This document shows, one piece after another, positions 1 to 11,296 of a DNA stretch of 64,000 bases. Both the position numbers and the translations under genes were made by a program. Position 1 is the stretch's first letter, and every line of letters begins with the position of its first letter. Origin of the DNA: Cyanophora paradoxa (taxonomy: Eukaryota > Glaucocystophyceae > Cyanophorales > Cyanophoraceae); NCBI GenBank assembly GCA_004431415.1, contig QPMI01000174.1:1-64000 (forward strand), written 5' to 3'. The notes under the pieces are model-generated. The model was not told the origin of the DNA. It saw only the letters and a list, made by a program, of their open reading frames with translations, and made no database searches.

Positions 1-583
1 CCCGGCCCCGTCTCGACCGCCCTCGCGCGCCCCGGCAGGACCGCCCCTCGCTGCTCCGCGACGCCGCGCCGGCCATTTTCGACGCTTGGTTGAACGTGCG
101 CGCCCCGCCCCGCCCCTCAGCCCTGCGCACGTTGCATGCCTGCTCACCACTTGCCTTCCCCCCCCCCCCCCCCCCCCCCCCCCCAGATCGTCGGCCCGCT
201 TGTGATGTCGATTATGGCGACGGGACTCTGCGTCATGCTCACTATTTCGACCCTCCGCAACGTCCACACGTGGTACCCCCTCCGCCCGTACCCCGCCCGC
301 TGCCACGGGCGCCGGGGTGACGGGCGGGGAGGTACTGCCGTCTCTGGCGGGCGCCGCTGGTGTACGGCGGCCTCTCATGCGTCATGCACCTCTTCGCCCA
401 CCAGGCGGGCCCCCTCCCCTCCCCCGCCCCCTCCTCCTCCTCTGCCCTCCCAACCGCCCCCCGCCCGCCGCCCCGCGCAGCGCTTCCACCAGTCGGCGAT
501 CCGGCGGCTCAAGCCGGGGCAGTCCCTCCTCCCGCGCACCCTGCAGGTCCGCGGGGCTGCCACCCGGCCCCCGCTTCCAACCG

Positions 584-625
<42 letters not shown>

Positions 626-3600
626 ACACTGAGCCCAGGTGGAGCTCTCGATCGGGGCGATCATCGCGTGGGCCGGCCTTGCCGTCTTCCTCGCCTGGCT
701 CCGTCCGCCTTCCCCCCCCCCTCCCCCCCCCCCCCCCCCCGCCCTTCTCCCCCCGCCTCACTCGCCTCGCTCGCCTCGCGGCAGGCGTCGGGGCGGCGTA
801 CGTGCCGCTCGTTTACTGCGTCTCGGGGCCTTCGCCTCTACACCTTCCACCACCTCGTCCGCTCCTTCCGCTCCGACGTCCGCCCCCCTCCCATGCGCCC
901 CCCCCTCCACCCCCCCCCCCCCTCCCCCAATACGCTCGCGCGCCGGCGTGCCCTCCAGATGGGCGCCTTTTCTTCTTCGTCCCTCTGAGCTCCAGAGGCC
1001 GCCGAAGACCCCGCGCGCCCTCCGATGATAGGCCCCTCTCCCTCTTCCACAGGCCGCCACAGAGCGCGCCCCTTGGCAGCCAGCCAGCCAGCCAGCTAGT
1101 TGAGACCTAGATGACTCGACGATTCTCCCCCGCCCGCTCCTTCCCCCCGGCCCCCCGACGCGGGGCGCGCGGGGCAGGCGCTGCGGCAGGCGACGGAGAA
1201 GGTCGGCATCCGCGCCCTCTCCCAGGCCGTCAAGGTGCGCCCGCCCCCCGCCCCGCGATCCCCTCTTCCTGCCACGCGGCACATCCCGCCCGATGCCGCC
1301 GCCCCGCCGCCACCGACGACGAGGCCGCGCCGCCGCGTCCACTACAATCGATTGCGCGCTTAGATGCTCTGTCGATAGAGCCTATCGAGGAACCGGCGCC
1401 TCCCGGCAGCGCCCAGACCCGCCCCGCCCCACCCCGCCCCGCCTTGCGCCCGCCCCGCGCCCGCCCGGACGCCGACGCTGACGCCGACGCCGGGGCGCAG
1501 TCGGCGGGCAAAGACTCGGAGGAGGCGCGGGCCGCGTACGAGCGCACCATCGAGGCCGCCGCCGAGAAGGCGCGCCGCCGCGTCGCTTAGAGCTCCCCTC
1601 CCGAGCAGCCCGCTCGCCTCCTCTCCTCCCTCCACCCGCGCGCGACAGCCGCCGCTGCGCCAGCTCCAGCGCGGCATGCGCCCCTTGCCTCGGGCGCTCT
1701 GAGGGCCCCGCATGCTCGCCTCGTGATGGAGGGAGGGGCTGAGGGGGCCCGCGGGGGCGCAGCTGGAGGTGCTGCCGGTGACGAGCGACGTCTGGTGGAT
1801 GGCCGAGTTCGCCACCGCGAGGCGCGCGCCCCCCATCCCCTCCGCCCTCGGGGCCGCCCGCCTGCGCCGGCCCCTCCACAAAGCTGAGAGCTCGAGGGCC
1901 GAGGGCGCTAGATCTCCGCGCGCCCAGCCCCGCCCCGCCCCCTCCCCAGGAGACGCCCCCGCACGCTCGCTTCCCGCCATCGCTGAAGCAGCCCCGCAGC
2001 ACGCTCCCGACGGCCCTCTTCACCGTCCCCACCGTCGGCGGTCCGCCCCGCCCCCCCATCCCTCCCCTCCGCTCGCCTCTGCTTTGCCCGACGCCGCCCC
2101 GCGCAGTGCTCCGCCTCTTCGTGCCGCTCATGGGCCGCGCCGGGCAGCACAAGGTGCGCTGCAGCCGAGCCCGGGTCGCTGCGCGCCGAGGCGGGCCTCG
2201 CCGTGATCGCGATCGCGAGCGCAGGTGACGGAGTTCGCGATCGCCATCCTCTGCGTCTTCCTCGCCACCTTCCACGCGTGCGCGCGCCGGGCGCGCCGTC
2301 CGCCCGGGAGCCGCGGGGGCCGCGGGGGCCCGCCGCCGGGCGCTGAAGGGAAGGGAGCGGGAGGGGCTGGCGTGGAGTGAGGCGGGGGGGAGGGGGCGTT
2401 GCCGACGAGGGGGGCGCAGGTGGACGATCGTGCCGTTCCTGCACCGCTCGCGGGACGAGCACGGCCACGCCGCCTCCCGCAAGTCCTTCAAGGTGCCCCC
2501 GAGGACGCCCGGCCCCTCGCCGGCTCCCGCAGAGAGAGGAGGGGGCGCACCGCCGGCGAGGGAGAGGGGGTTAGAGAGGGAGATAAGAGCGCTTCATAGA
2601 GAACAGCGCGCATGCTTCATGATCGAATCGAGCTAGAGAGCACGCCGCGAGAGGCCCGTCCCTTGTCCACGGCCTGTCGCGCCGGGCCGGTGCGACGCCG
2701 GCCTCGCAGCTCGTCCTCGGGGGCGCCTTCATCATCTTCCTCGTCTCCATGGCGTGCGTCGACGTTCGGACCTCTCCTCGCTCTCGTTGAGAGCACGCTC
2801 GGCGGGCCTCTTCGCTGCGTGACTGGCTCGCCGGCCCGGCGCAGGTGCGGGTCGTGCCTGACTGGGATGAGTCCCTACTCCGAGACCATCCCCAAGCGCC
2901 TCATCGTGCGCTCCCCCCCCCCCTCCCCCCCCCCCTCCTCTCCCCCCTCTCCCTCCCTCTCCTTCCCGAGCCGGGCCGGGCCCCGGCGGAGCCCAGGCGC
3001 CCCCCCGCCGCCCCTGCTCGCTCACACGTGCCGCACTCCCGGCCCCGCGTCCCAGAGATCATTTCAAATCTGCAATGCCAGGCCAGGGCGGGCGGGGGCG
3101 GGCCGGGCGAGGCTCTTCTCTGACGGAAGCGCGGCCTGCCGCCGCCCTCGCCGCAGGTTCAGCACTCGCTGGACTTCCGCGGCCTCTCCGCCGACTCCCC
3201 CCCCTCCTCCTCCATGCTCGCCGTGCCCCTCGACCCCGCCTTCGACGCGCGCATACCCCCCCCCGCCCCCCCCCCCCCCCCCCCGCCCCGTCTGACGGCC
3301 GGGCAGCGGTTCCTGGAGGGGGCGCTGGCGGGGGCGGTGGGGAAGGTCGCCTCGGAGGCGGGCGAGCACGACGCGCCGCTCCTCTCGGGGACGCCCACAA
3401 GGCCCGCCCCCCCCGCCCCCGCTCCGCCCGCCCGCCGGCCCGCCCTCCGTCGTCGGACCCGGGGGGGGGGGGGGGGGGGGAGGGAGGGGGGGGGGGGGCT
3501 GGCATCAGAGGCCGCCCCGCTGGGGCCCGGGCGGATGCGGGGCGCGGCGGGGCCTCCCAAAGGCTCACGCGGCGCGCAGGTCTCCCTCGTCGACAAGATG

Positions 3601-4365
3601 ACCGTCTGGTACCCCCTCCACGTCCACTTCCACCAGGGCTTCAGGCGCGCATGCCGCCCGCGCCGCGCCCGGCGAGGCCCCCCGTCGTCGCCTCTGCCGC
3701 GCTGACTCTGCCGCAGCTTCCACGCGCACGCCCCCGAGGGCGCCGCGCAGCTCCGCCCCACGATCAAGGCCCGCACCCCAGTACCCGCCCCCGCCTCCCC
3801 GCACAGCGATCCGATCCCCTGCCGCAGCTGGTGGAGGACGGGTACGATGCGAAGACGGGGGTGCGGTCCATGACCGTCGAGATGCACGCGCCGGGAACCC
3901 CCTACAGGTAGCCGGGCTTGCGCCGCTCGCGGGCGCCCCTCGTGCGCCCTGTGACGGCGGGGCAGCACGCTGGAGATCGGGGCGGGGGAGCGCTTCCTCG
4001 GGTGGGACCTCCCCTGCGAAGCGATCCGCCTGGGCACCCACGACAACGTGCCCGCCCCTCCCACCCCCTCTTCCCTCTCTCACAGCCCCCCGCGCGCGCC
4101 CCGCTCTCCCACCCCCCCACCAGCTCACCTCGCCACCTGCCGCTCGCAGATGCACCCGCGGGAGCACATCGTGCGGCACGTGGCCGGCCGCGCGGACCGC
4201 TGGCGGCTGTCGCTGCGGGTGCGGGGCCAGGCGCGCGTGCAGTTTGTCCTCTCGAGCTCGTACCTGGGGCAGCCGACGCCGGCGCACGCCCGCCTGCTGG
4301 CGGAGCTGCCGGCGTGGATCACGCCCGTCGGCTGGACCTCCGTCGTCGACTCGGCCGACTTGTAG
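1..4365 (+). CDS. ERMP1-like M28 membrane peptidase, C-terminal part (5' end outside window)
   Basis: Multi-exon gene whose start lies before the window; the stop codon is near 4363. Visible exons include membrane-type segments (about 185-275, 640-710, 2225-2280, 2700-2760, starting LGGAFIIFLVS at the last) and a luminal tail. The tail resembles the end of animal endoplasmic reticulum metallopeptidase 1: IPKRLIV then QHSLDF across an intron (about 2890-3175), WYPLHVHFH (3609), an EDGYDAKTGVRSMTVEMHAPG exon fragment (3833-3897) and a final LPAWITPVGW (4309). ERMP1 proteins carry an N-terminal zinc aminopeptidase domain, which would lie upstream, followed by many membrane helices in the ER. Introns start mostly GTGCG, end CAG, and many hold poly-C tracts. 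Exon borders are read by eye and several are uncertain. The family assignment rests on remembered C-terminal motifs, so it is probable rather than certain. Confidence 0.65.
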
Positions 4366-5447
4366 CCGCCCTGGCCGTGCGCCCCCTTCGACAGCATCCT
4401 CGTTTCTTTAGAGTCTTAGGATTGCAGTTGCACCAAACAAGTGAATTTCGACATCGTGATACAGTGCGGAAGCCGCATATGCACATGCATATATATGCAT
4501 GTTAAAACGTTGCTCAACTTGGCAAGCTTATGCACCACGCGTACGACGGACACGTCGACGTCGAAGGGGGAACAGCGATTGACATCACCGCATGCATATG
4601 CGCACTGTGGCATGCGCTCGGGGCTCGCGCGCGATCGGATTCGATGTCACACTGCCAGAATATAGGATCCAGAATCCAGATGGTAAATAGTCGAAGATCT
4701 GGTCGACGTCGGCGCCGGCCTGCACCGAGATTGCTATAAAGCTATAGCTAGCAGAGACTAGCGCTAGCAATGGCCTACCGCACCATGGCCATTATCCGTT
4801 CGGTTCGAATTCATCTTAATGCTTCGGTCCGGGCCACTACATATGAACCATACGCTTCACTGCAGGCTACACACTGCTTGATAAGCACAATATGACAATA
4901 TAGCGAGACGATACAGACAGTGCAAGCATCAGTACGAGTATGTATACTGGGTCCACAATGGATCAGATGCAAGTTCGTCGTACTAGAGCGATGGATGCAA
5001 TCAACGCGTACAGCAATTCAAAACAAAATATGAATGCTATGCCCAAGTTCGAGTGCAGTTTCGGACTCGTACCGGACGAGAAGCTCAATGCAGACCCTTC
5101 TCAGCTGGACGCCACCGCGTGGCGGCTCCGGAAAAGGAAAAGAAAGAAAATGGAAAAAAGAAGGGAGGGCGGGGCGGCGGGGGCCGGGGTCACGGCTGCT
5201 CGTCGCCTTGGGCGTCGGGCGGTGGCGGGGGCGCCTGGCGAGGGGCGGGGCCCTCGCCCCCCCCCTCCTCCCGCTCCTCCGAGTCCGACCGCGACGCGCC
5301 CGCAGCCTCGCCCCCCCACGCCGCCCCCGCCGACCCCGCCCCGCACCCGCACCGCGCCCGGGCTCCCGGGAGGCGGCGCTCCCGCGCGAGTGCTCAACGG
5401 GCAGCGTTCGGTACGGCCTGACGAAGAAGGCGGCGCCAGCGAGTCGG
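4366..5447. other. Gap between convergent genes; no gene recognised
   Basis: From 4366 to about 5100 the sequence drops in GC and is full of short palindromes (GCATATGCACATGCATATAT near 4472, CTAGCTAGC near 4744). I see no protein family in it. From about 5100 it becomes GC-rich again and may hold the last exon or 3' UTR of the RWP-RK gene on the minus strand, but I could not find a convincing exon continuing the RWP-RK domain. Confidence 0.5.
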
Positions 5448-7489
5448 TCACTCGCGCGGGGCGGGCGCCGGGGCGGGCGCGGGGGGGGCGGGGCGGAGCG
5501 GAGCGGAGCGGACCAGTGGTAGATGCGCATCTGGCGGCATATCTTCTTCAGCGTCGTGGTGGAGAGGCCGATGTGCTCGGAGGCGACTTTCAGGGAACGT
5601 GGAACCAGGCTGCGGGCCGCCTGAGCAAGGCGGGGGCGGGGGGGGGGGGCGGGGGCGGGGGCGGGGCGGGCCTGCGAGCATCTCGCGGGTGACGTCCGTC
5701 TGGCGCATCTGGCGGGCCGGCCGCCGTCCACCGAGACCTTGCCCCGCCCCACCAGCCGCATCCCCGCCGGCAGCCACGCGCCCCCGCCGGGATCCGCCGC
5801 TCGTAGCTCGCCGCCGTCCCCCGCGCGGGCCACACCGCGCAGCGCGTCTCGGCGGCCCGCGGCGGCGCCGCGGCAGGCGCCGTCGTGCGCGCGCTGATCA
5901 TGTGGGAGTCGGGGGGTGCGGGATACGGCATCGCTGGCGGGAGGGCCGACTGGCTGTGGGCATACGAGTCGCGCGGCGCCGGCGGGGGCGGCCTGTGGAG
6001 GAGTGGGAAGGGCGGCGGCGGCAGCTGCATGGAGAGGTGAGCTGCCGGCGGCGCGCCAGGGGGCGGATAAGGGAACGACGAGGAGGAAGAGGAGGAGGAG
6101 GAAGGGGCGGGGAAGGGCCCGTGGCTGGAAGGGCTGGCTGGGTAATGGCCGGGATGGGAGGACGTGGACACGGCGGGGTACGGTCCGAGGCTAGGGGGGT
6201 AGTGCTGGGAGGTGTGATGCTGCCGCCAGGCGCAGAGTCGATCGGGCGGGGGCAGCGGCCCGCCGTCGGCGCCGGGCGGGCCGCCGTGCCAGTGGCCCAT
6301 GGGCAGCGGCCTCGGGTCCTGGGCGAAGGGGTTGATGGAAGGGAGCCGATCTGACGGGCCGCCCGAGGAAGGGGGGAGGATGGCCTCGGCCTGCGGCGAG
6401 GGCGGGGCGGGGCGCGTCGGCCGCGCGGGGCGGGGCGGGGCGGGGCGGTGCGGGGCGGGGCGGGCCTTGGCAAGCGCGCCCGTCTCGGAGAGGTACGCCA
6501 CGACGCGGTCCCGGGCGTCCCGCGTGCCTCGCAAAGGGTCCCAGACCCCCACCCGCGGCGCCTGCGCGGAGGAGAACAGCTCCCGGAAGAAGCGCTCCGA
6601 CACGTACGCTGAGCGCCCCGCGTCACGGCCTCTGCCGGGGCGCGGCGGCGGCGGGTGGCGGGGGTGAAGGAGGGCGGGGCGTGCCCTGCAGCGGGTTGCA
6701 CAGCCCTCGCTGGGCCGCCGCGTCAGGCCCGAAGCACGAGATCAGCGCCCGGTCGTGTATCCGCATCGCCGTCTGCCAGCGCCGGGCGTCAGCAAGGGCG
6801 GCCGAGGCCCACAACGGGCTGCACCTGCAGATCCGCTCCCTGGGGAGAACGAAGCACAAACTGCCGGCCCGGGTCGGCCAAGCGAGCGCGGGGGCAGGGC
6901 CGGCGGGGGGCGCGCCCGGCATTGGCACCTCAATTCCAAGCCACGGAAAACTGACGAAGTATCCGGCGAGGTCTGAGCGCAGGAAGGGGTGGCCCTGCGA
7001 CGGCCGCCCATTCAGGAGGCGATTCGAGGGCGGACACGGAACCGGAGCGGCTGGTCCCGTTGGGCCAGGGCGGCTCACAAGAACGCTGCGCGATGGTTCG
7101 GCCTCCTGGTGCTGGGAATCATGCGCTTCCGCCTGCCGGGATCCGGAGCCGTTCTGCCACGATGCTCCGCCCTGCAGCGGCGCGTGCATCGGGTCAGTCG
7201 ATCGCGGGATCGAACGCGAGCCGGCGTTTCGCACGGTGAAGGGGGGTTGCGAAGCATAAGATCGTTCGAAACTTGGCGCGCCAGCCTCGGCGCCGGCTGC
7301 TCCCAAGCTCTGTGAAGCCCGCGCCAGCGCCTGCGATGACGTTTTACCGTCTGAGACGGCACACCCCACCCGTGACACGCCGCGACTGGAACGAACCCGT
7401 AAGGAGGCAGGTACGTCTGCCGGAAGCCAGGCCTGCCGCGGCGCAGCCTCTGGGTGCTTTGCCGCCGGCGAGGACCAGTTCATGCCCAC
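5448..7489 (-). CDS. RWP-RK domain protein (putative transcription factor)
   Basis: On the minus strand, an exon at about 5600-5512 encodes LKVASEHIGLSTTTLKKICR followed by QMRIYHW. This is the core of the RWP-RK DNA-binding helix-turn-helix (plant NIN-like/RKD type: A..LGV..TTLKK.CR..GI.RW). The preceding exon (about 5730-5690) ends RQTDVTREMLA, which fits the strand before that helix. Upstream lie a serine/proline-rich stretch (about 6370-5900), an exon containing ERFFRELFSSAQ (about 6600-6465) and a long open 5' exon from the ATG at 7489 to about 6690. RWP-RK proteins control nitrogen responses and gamete programmes in green plants and occur in many algae. The exon carrying the family's second basic motif was not found. 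The start and the joining of all exons into one gene are inferred. Confidence 0.6.
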
Positions 7490-8605
7490 CTGACTCGACC
7501 ATCAGCATTCAGAGAGCAGAACCAGATCAGCAGCCGCGCGTTCTCGGCACGCGAATGCGAAGCGCCTCCGGTTAAGAATCGAACGCTTTAGCAATCCTAT
7601 AGCCGACACTGACGATGTAAGCCGAAAAGCTCGCGAGGTCAGCGCTCACAGAAGGGTGACCAAGCGAGGGCGCTGGGCGCGAATCTGCGTCGCCAGACTC
7701 CCGAGCTAGCTGCTCGGAACTGCGCGGTTCGCCCTCTCGGGCTTCCGCGCGTGTCTGCAGCATCAGCGCTAGGCTGATGCTGCACGCATGCACGGCCAGA
7801 GCGCCGAGCGATCCTGAGATGGACTCTAGTGACTCTGCTTGCTATATTGCGCTAGAGCCTGATCATGAGCATGCGCAGCTGTAGCCTGTAGAGTGTTACA
7901 GTGTAGCGCTCTCCGCCGATGTCGGAGAGCCTCGGATATCGATCGAGGGGAATCGCCAGCGCCGGGCCCGGCCGGGGAACGAAGGCGCAGCGCTAGCTCA
8001 GCCTAGCTGCCCGCCAACTTGGGATTCTTAAGTTGGGAAGTCGACTCGGCGTCGAGTCGGCGACGTCGCCCACGACTGGGGCGACCACCGTGGCACGTCC
8101 CCTTCTCGTCCACCTCTGCGCTGTCTACAGCCACCGTCTTCAGCCGTTGTCGCGGGTACGGGAAAATACTTTCGCGCGAACGATTGGCGCACGAGTATAT
8201 ATTTTTGTCCCTGAAGCGGGTTTTTTTCGAACCCGGCCCCGTCCCGGGCCGCACGTTAAGGTATACGTGATACGTCTACGCGCGCCTCGAAACCTCGTTT
8301 TTTGACCGATTGAGGGACGAATTTCGAATTAATACTTGTCTTGGTTTTTTGCTCCGCTAACTTAAATGGACTAAGTTTGTGGTGATATAATCATAAATTT
8401 ATCATCTTTTAAGGATCGAAATATCTGCGAAACAGTTCAGTTAAACATGAAAAGATTCATTCGCATGGACGCCAACAGCGAGGAATTTTGGAATTTCGAA
8501 CCGTCTTCAATTTGTCTTCAAGTGCGCTCTGATTGGTTTGTAACTGTTCGAATTCAAGCACGAGATAAGGGCCAACTTACTACTAAAATCAGTGCTGGAG
8601 TAGAC

Positions 8606-8766
8606 TAGAGGCTGTGGCTGGTAATTCACCAAAAAAAAAACTAAAATAAGTTAAGGCTAAGCCGCTTGAAGGCCTCCTACTACTTGTACCAGCTAGCTAC
8701 TAGTAGCCGGCTGTTATAATGTGCTAGTTTTTTTTTTTTTTTTTGAATTACCGGCCACAGCCTCTA
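8606..8766. mobile_element. MITE-like foldback element, 161 bp
   Basis: The ends are near-perfect inverted repeats: GAGGCTGTGGCTGGTAATTC on the left and GAATTACCGGCCACAGCCTC on the right. Each is bordered by TA, consistent with a TA target duplication as left by Tc1/mariner- or Harbinger-like elements. Inside are an A-run on the left and a long T-run on the right. No coding capacity. Confidence 0.7.
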
Positions 8767-9184
8767 GTGTGCTAGTTAATGTGCTAGTTCCCTGGCGTCA
8801 CATAATCTCATATGCATATTAACATTGCCTGGCAATTGCAATGAATCTGCCTGGCCTAGGCCTGCTGGATCATCAGGCTGCAAACTTGTGCAAACTTACT
8901 GCAAAGCAGCAAATCAAAGGTTCTGCCTATGCATGCTCGACACTGCTCGTGCTGGATTTGGAGGGATCGCCCCTCTCCCGCCAGCTGTTCCCTGCAACGG
9001 CAGCAATTGCAAGGTGGGCTTTTCAAAGTTTTCCCAGCGGCCTAGCCTTACAAGCCCTAGGGGCTAGCCATGGGTAGCGCTAGCCAGGCTATCCATCGCC
9101 TCCGATGCTGATAATATTTGGGGAAGGGTAAAACACTTCCCCTGTCCCTGTCCCTTGGGCCCAACCCTACCCCAAATCCCGGGG

Positions 9185-9293
9185 CCGACCTCTGCAAAAC
9201 CGGGGCCGCGTGGTTTCCCCCGACCTCCGCAAAAACCGGGGCCGCGCGGTACCATTCCCCGACCTCCGCAAAACCGGGGCCGCGCGGTACACC
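9185..9293. repeat. Short GC-rich tandem repeat (3 units of about 35-39 bp)
   Basis: Three consecutive units share CCGACCTCYGCAAAA followed by CCGGGGCCGCG, starting at 9185, 9220 and 9259. No function evident. Confidence 0.75.
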
Positions 9294-11296
9294 CTGAAAG
9301 CGCATCCCCAGGGGGCCCCGAAACCATGTCTCCCGGTCCCGTCCGACCAAAGGGTGATCCAGGAACAGGCACCAACACCCGGGACAAAAATGGGTCCAGC
9401 GACGCACAGGGAGCAGATATACGGGCCAGACCAGTTCGAGGTCGTTGCGCGCATCATGTTCGACATTCCGTAATGCAAGCGCAAGGCCCGGCGCGAGCGC
9501 GGTCGCGTGGGAGGACGCCGCGCGCGCTAGCCAATCACATTGGAGAGTCAGTTAACTTACCCTGAGAAACCTCTTAAAGTACCCCCCGGCCGCTTTCTCC
9601 GCCGGGCACCGCAGCTCGGCTCGGCTCAACAATGGTTACGCCTCTCGCGCGCGGGGCAGCTTGCTGTGGCTCAGCGGCTAGCCGCGCCAGCCGCGCACGC
9701 TTCACCCGCCAACCGCGCCCCGACGCAATTGCACAAGCCGACCGCAAGCTGGCCGCACCGTGGCACTTGGCCGGCTATGCCACTTGCAACAAGCCGACGC
9801 CCGCGCGGCGCGCGCGCGGCGCGACGCAGAGCCCCCCCTCGCGCGCGCGCGCGCGATGCGCATGCATATGCCTGCTGCAGCCGGCGCCGCTGATCATGAG
9901 CTGGCCCGCTGCGCCGCTTTTTGAGCAGAACGTGAGCTTGAGCAGCGTCCCCGCGCCCGCGCCCTGATCGTGCGGAGGCCTAGGCCAGCCCCTAGCTATA
10001 TAGCCACGCCGTGACGCACATGCACCGCAGCACATGCGCACTCGTGCACCCGCCACGCCTCACGCGCGCGACGGCCGCGGGGCATGCGCAGCTTGGCAGG
10101 AGCTCGAGCACGTCCATGGCCAGACAAGGTTCCCTCCCCCTCCCCAAGGCCCGCGCCTTACATAGCTATAGCTAGCTCGCTAGGCCCTGATCATGAGGCC
10201 TACCTCTAAGAGGACAGCTCGACTCGATCGCGAGGACAGCCGCTGAGCTCGCCTGGCATGGCCAGCCTCGGCCGGAGCCGGCCCGGCGGCTCGCCCGGCC
10301 ACCGCGCGCGCGCCTTCTTAAGCTTAAGCGCTAGCTTACTAAGTTACAAGTCCCTGCAGCTGCCCTCTGCATCTAGATCTTGGATTCGCCGAGGTTGAAT
10401 GCCCTTCCCCGGACCCAACTGACGCGCGCGGCAAGTCAGTGGCCCTTTTATATTAAGGGCCTTGCCTCCTAGCTACGGCAAGGAGCCTAAAAGCGTTAGC
10501 TAGGAGACATATGTATGCCAGCGCTCCCGGAGTCCCCTACGCCTGCCACCAACTCTAGATTTGAAATCTCGGCCGAGTTTTAGGCTGCGGTCCGGAGCCT
10601 GGGACTCGTTTACAACGGCGACACTGACGGCCCCGGCCCCGGGTCCGACGGTCCCGTAGTACCTATTTTGATTTGGAAGGTGGCCCCATATGCATGCCAG
10701 GCTAAAATCGGCCGAATTTTGCTATTGCACGGTACTCGGAAAATTTAGATGGCGAAACCAGGGATAGATCTGTTTCGTACAGCGGCTCGGCCGGACCATA
10801 TCCAATTTCCAACGCACTGTACATGTACATGTGGCAATTGCAAACGGCGCGCCGGGCGCCCGGCCCGGCCGGGATGATGTCCAGATATCGATCTGCACCG
10901 CGGCAAGCTCAAACTTTTGCGCGTGCGCTGCGTACAATCGCAGTTGACCTCGAATAATTCTCTGACATGACATGATTCAATTCGAAATTCTCTACGCGTG
11001 CATACGGAAGGAAATAGCCAGTTAAGGTACAGGTTATACGTCATGTGCACCAGAGGATGACAATAGACTGAGCAGTGCTGCAATGCAAAATAGAGGCGAG
11101 CTGAAGCGCGAACCGAAGAAAAGCAAAGACAGGCCCCTAATTCTATAAGGCAGAGGACGGGCTGGAACGAGTCGTGATGGGGACTGCTCGGGGCCGGGTC
11201 GGGGTCACGCCTGCCCGGGCCCGTGCAGCTGCCCCTGCTTCACGAGCTGCGCGCACAGGCCGCGTCACGTCACATTCGCAGTCAGCTTTCGCGGCG

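Larger units (their letters stand above)
7490..11296. other. 3.8 kb without recognisable gene
   Basis: Open frames here are short and show no family motifs. The region alternates between AT-richer stretches (about 8150-8800) and GC-rich, palindrome-dense sequence (GCTAGC, TCGCGA, CATGCATATG repeatedly). It contains a MITE-like element and a short tandem repeat, listed separately. It may include the upstream region of the RWP-RK gene and the 3' flank of the ABC transporter gene. Confidence 0.55.

Noticed and set aside
136-1110. Long proline-rich frames over the first kilobase
   Set aside because: They run through poly-C intron tracts of the ERMP1-like gene and show no domain; translation of GC-rich introns gives such frames on all strands.
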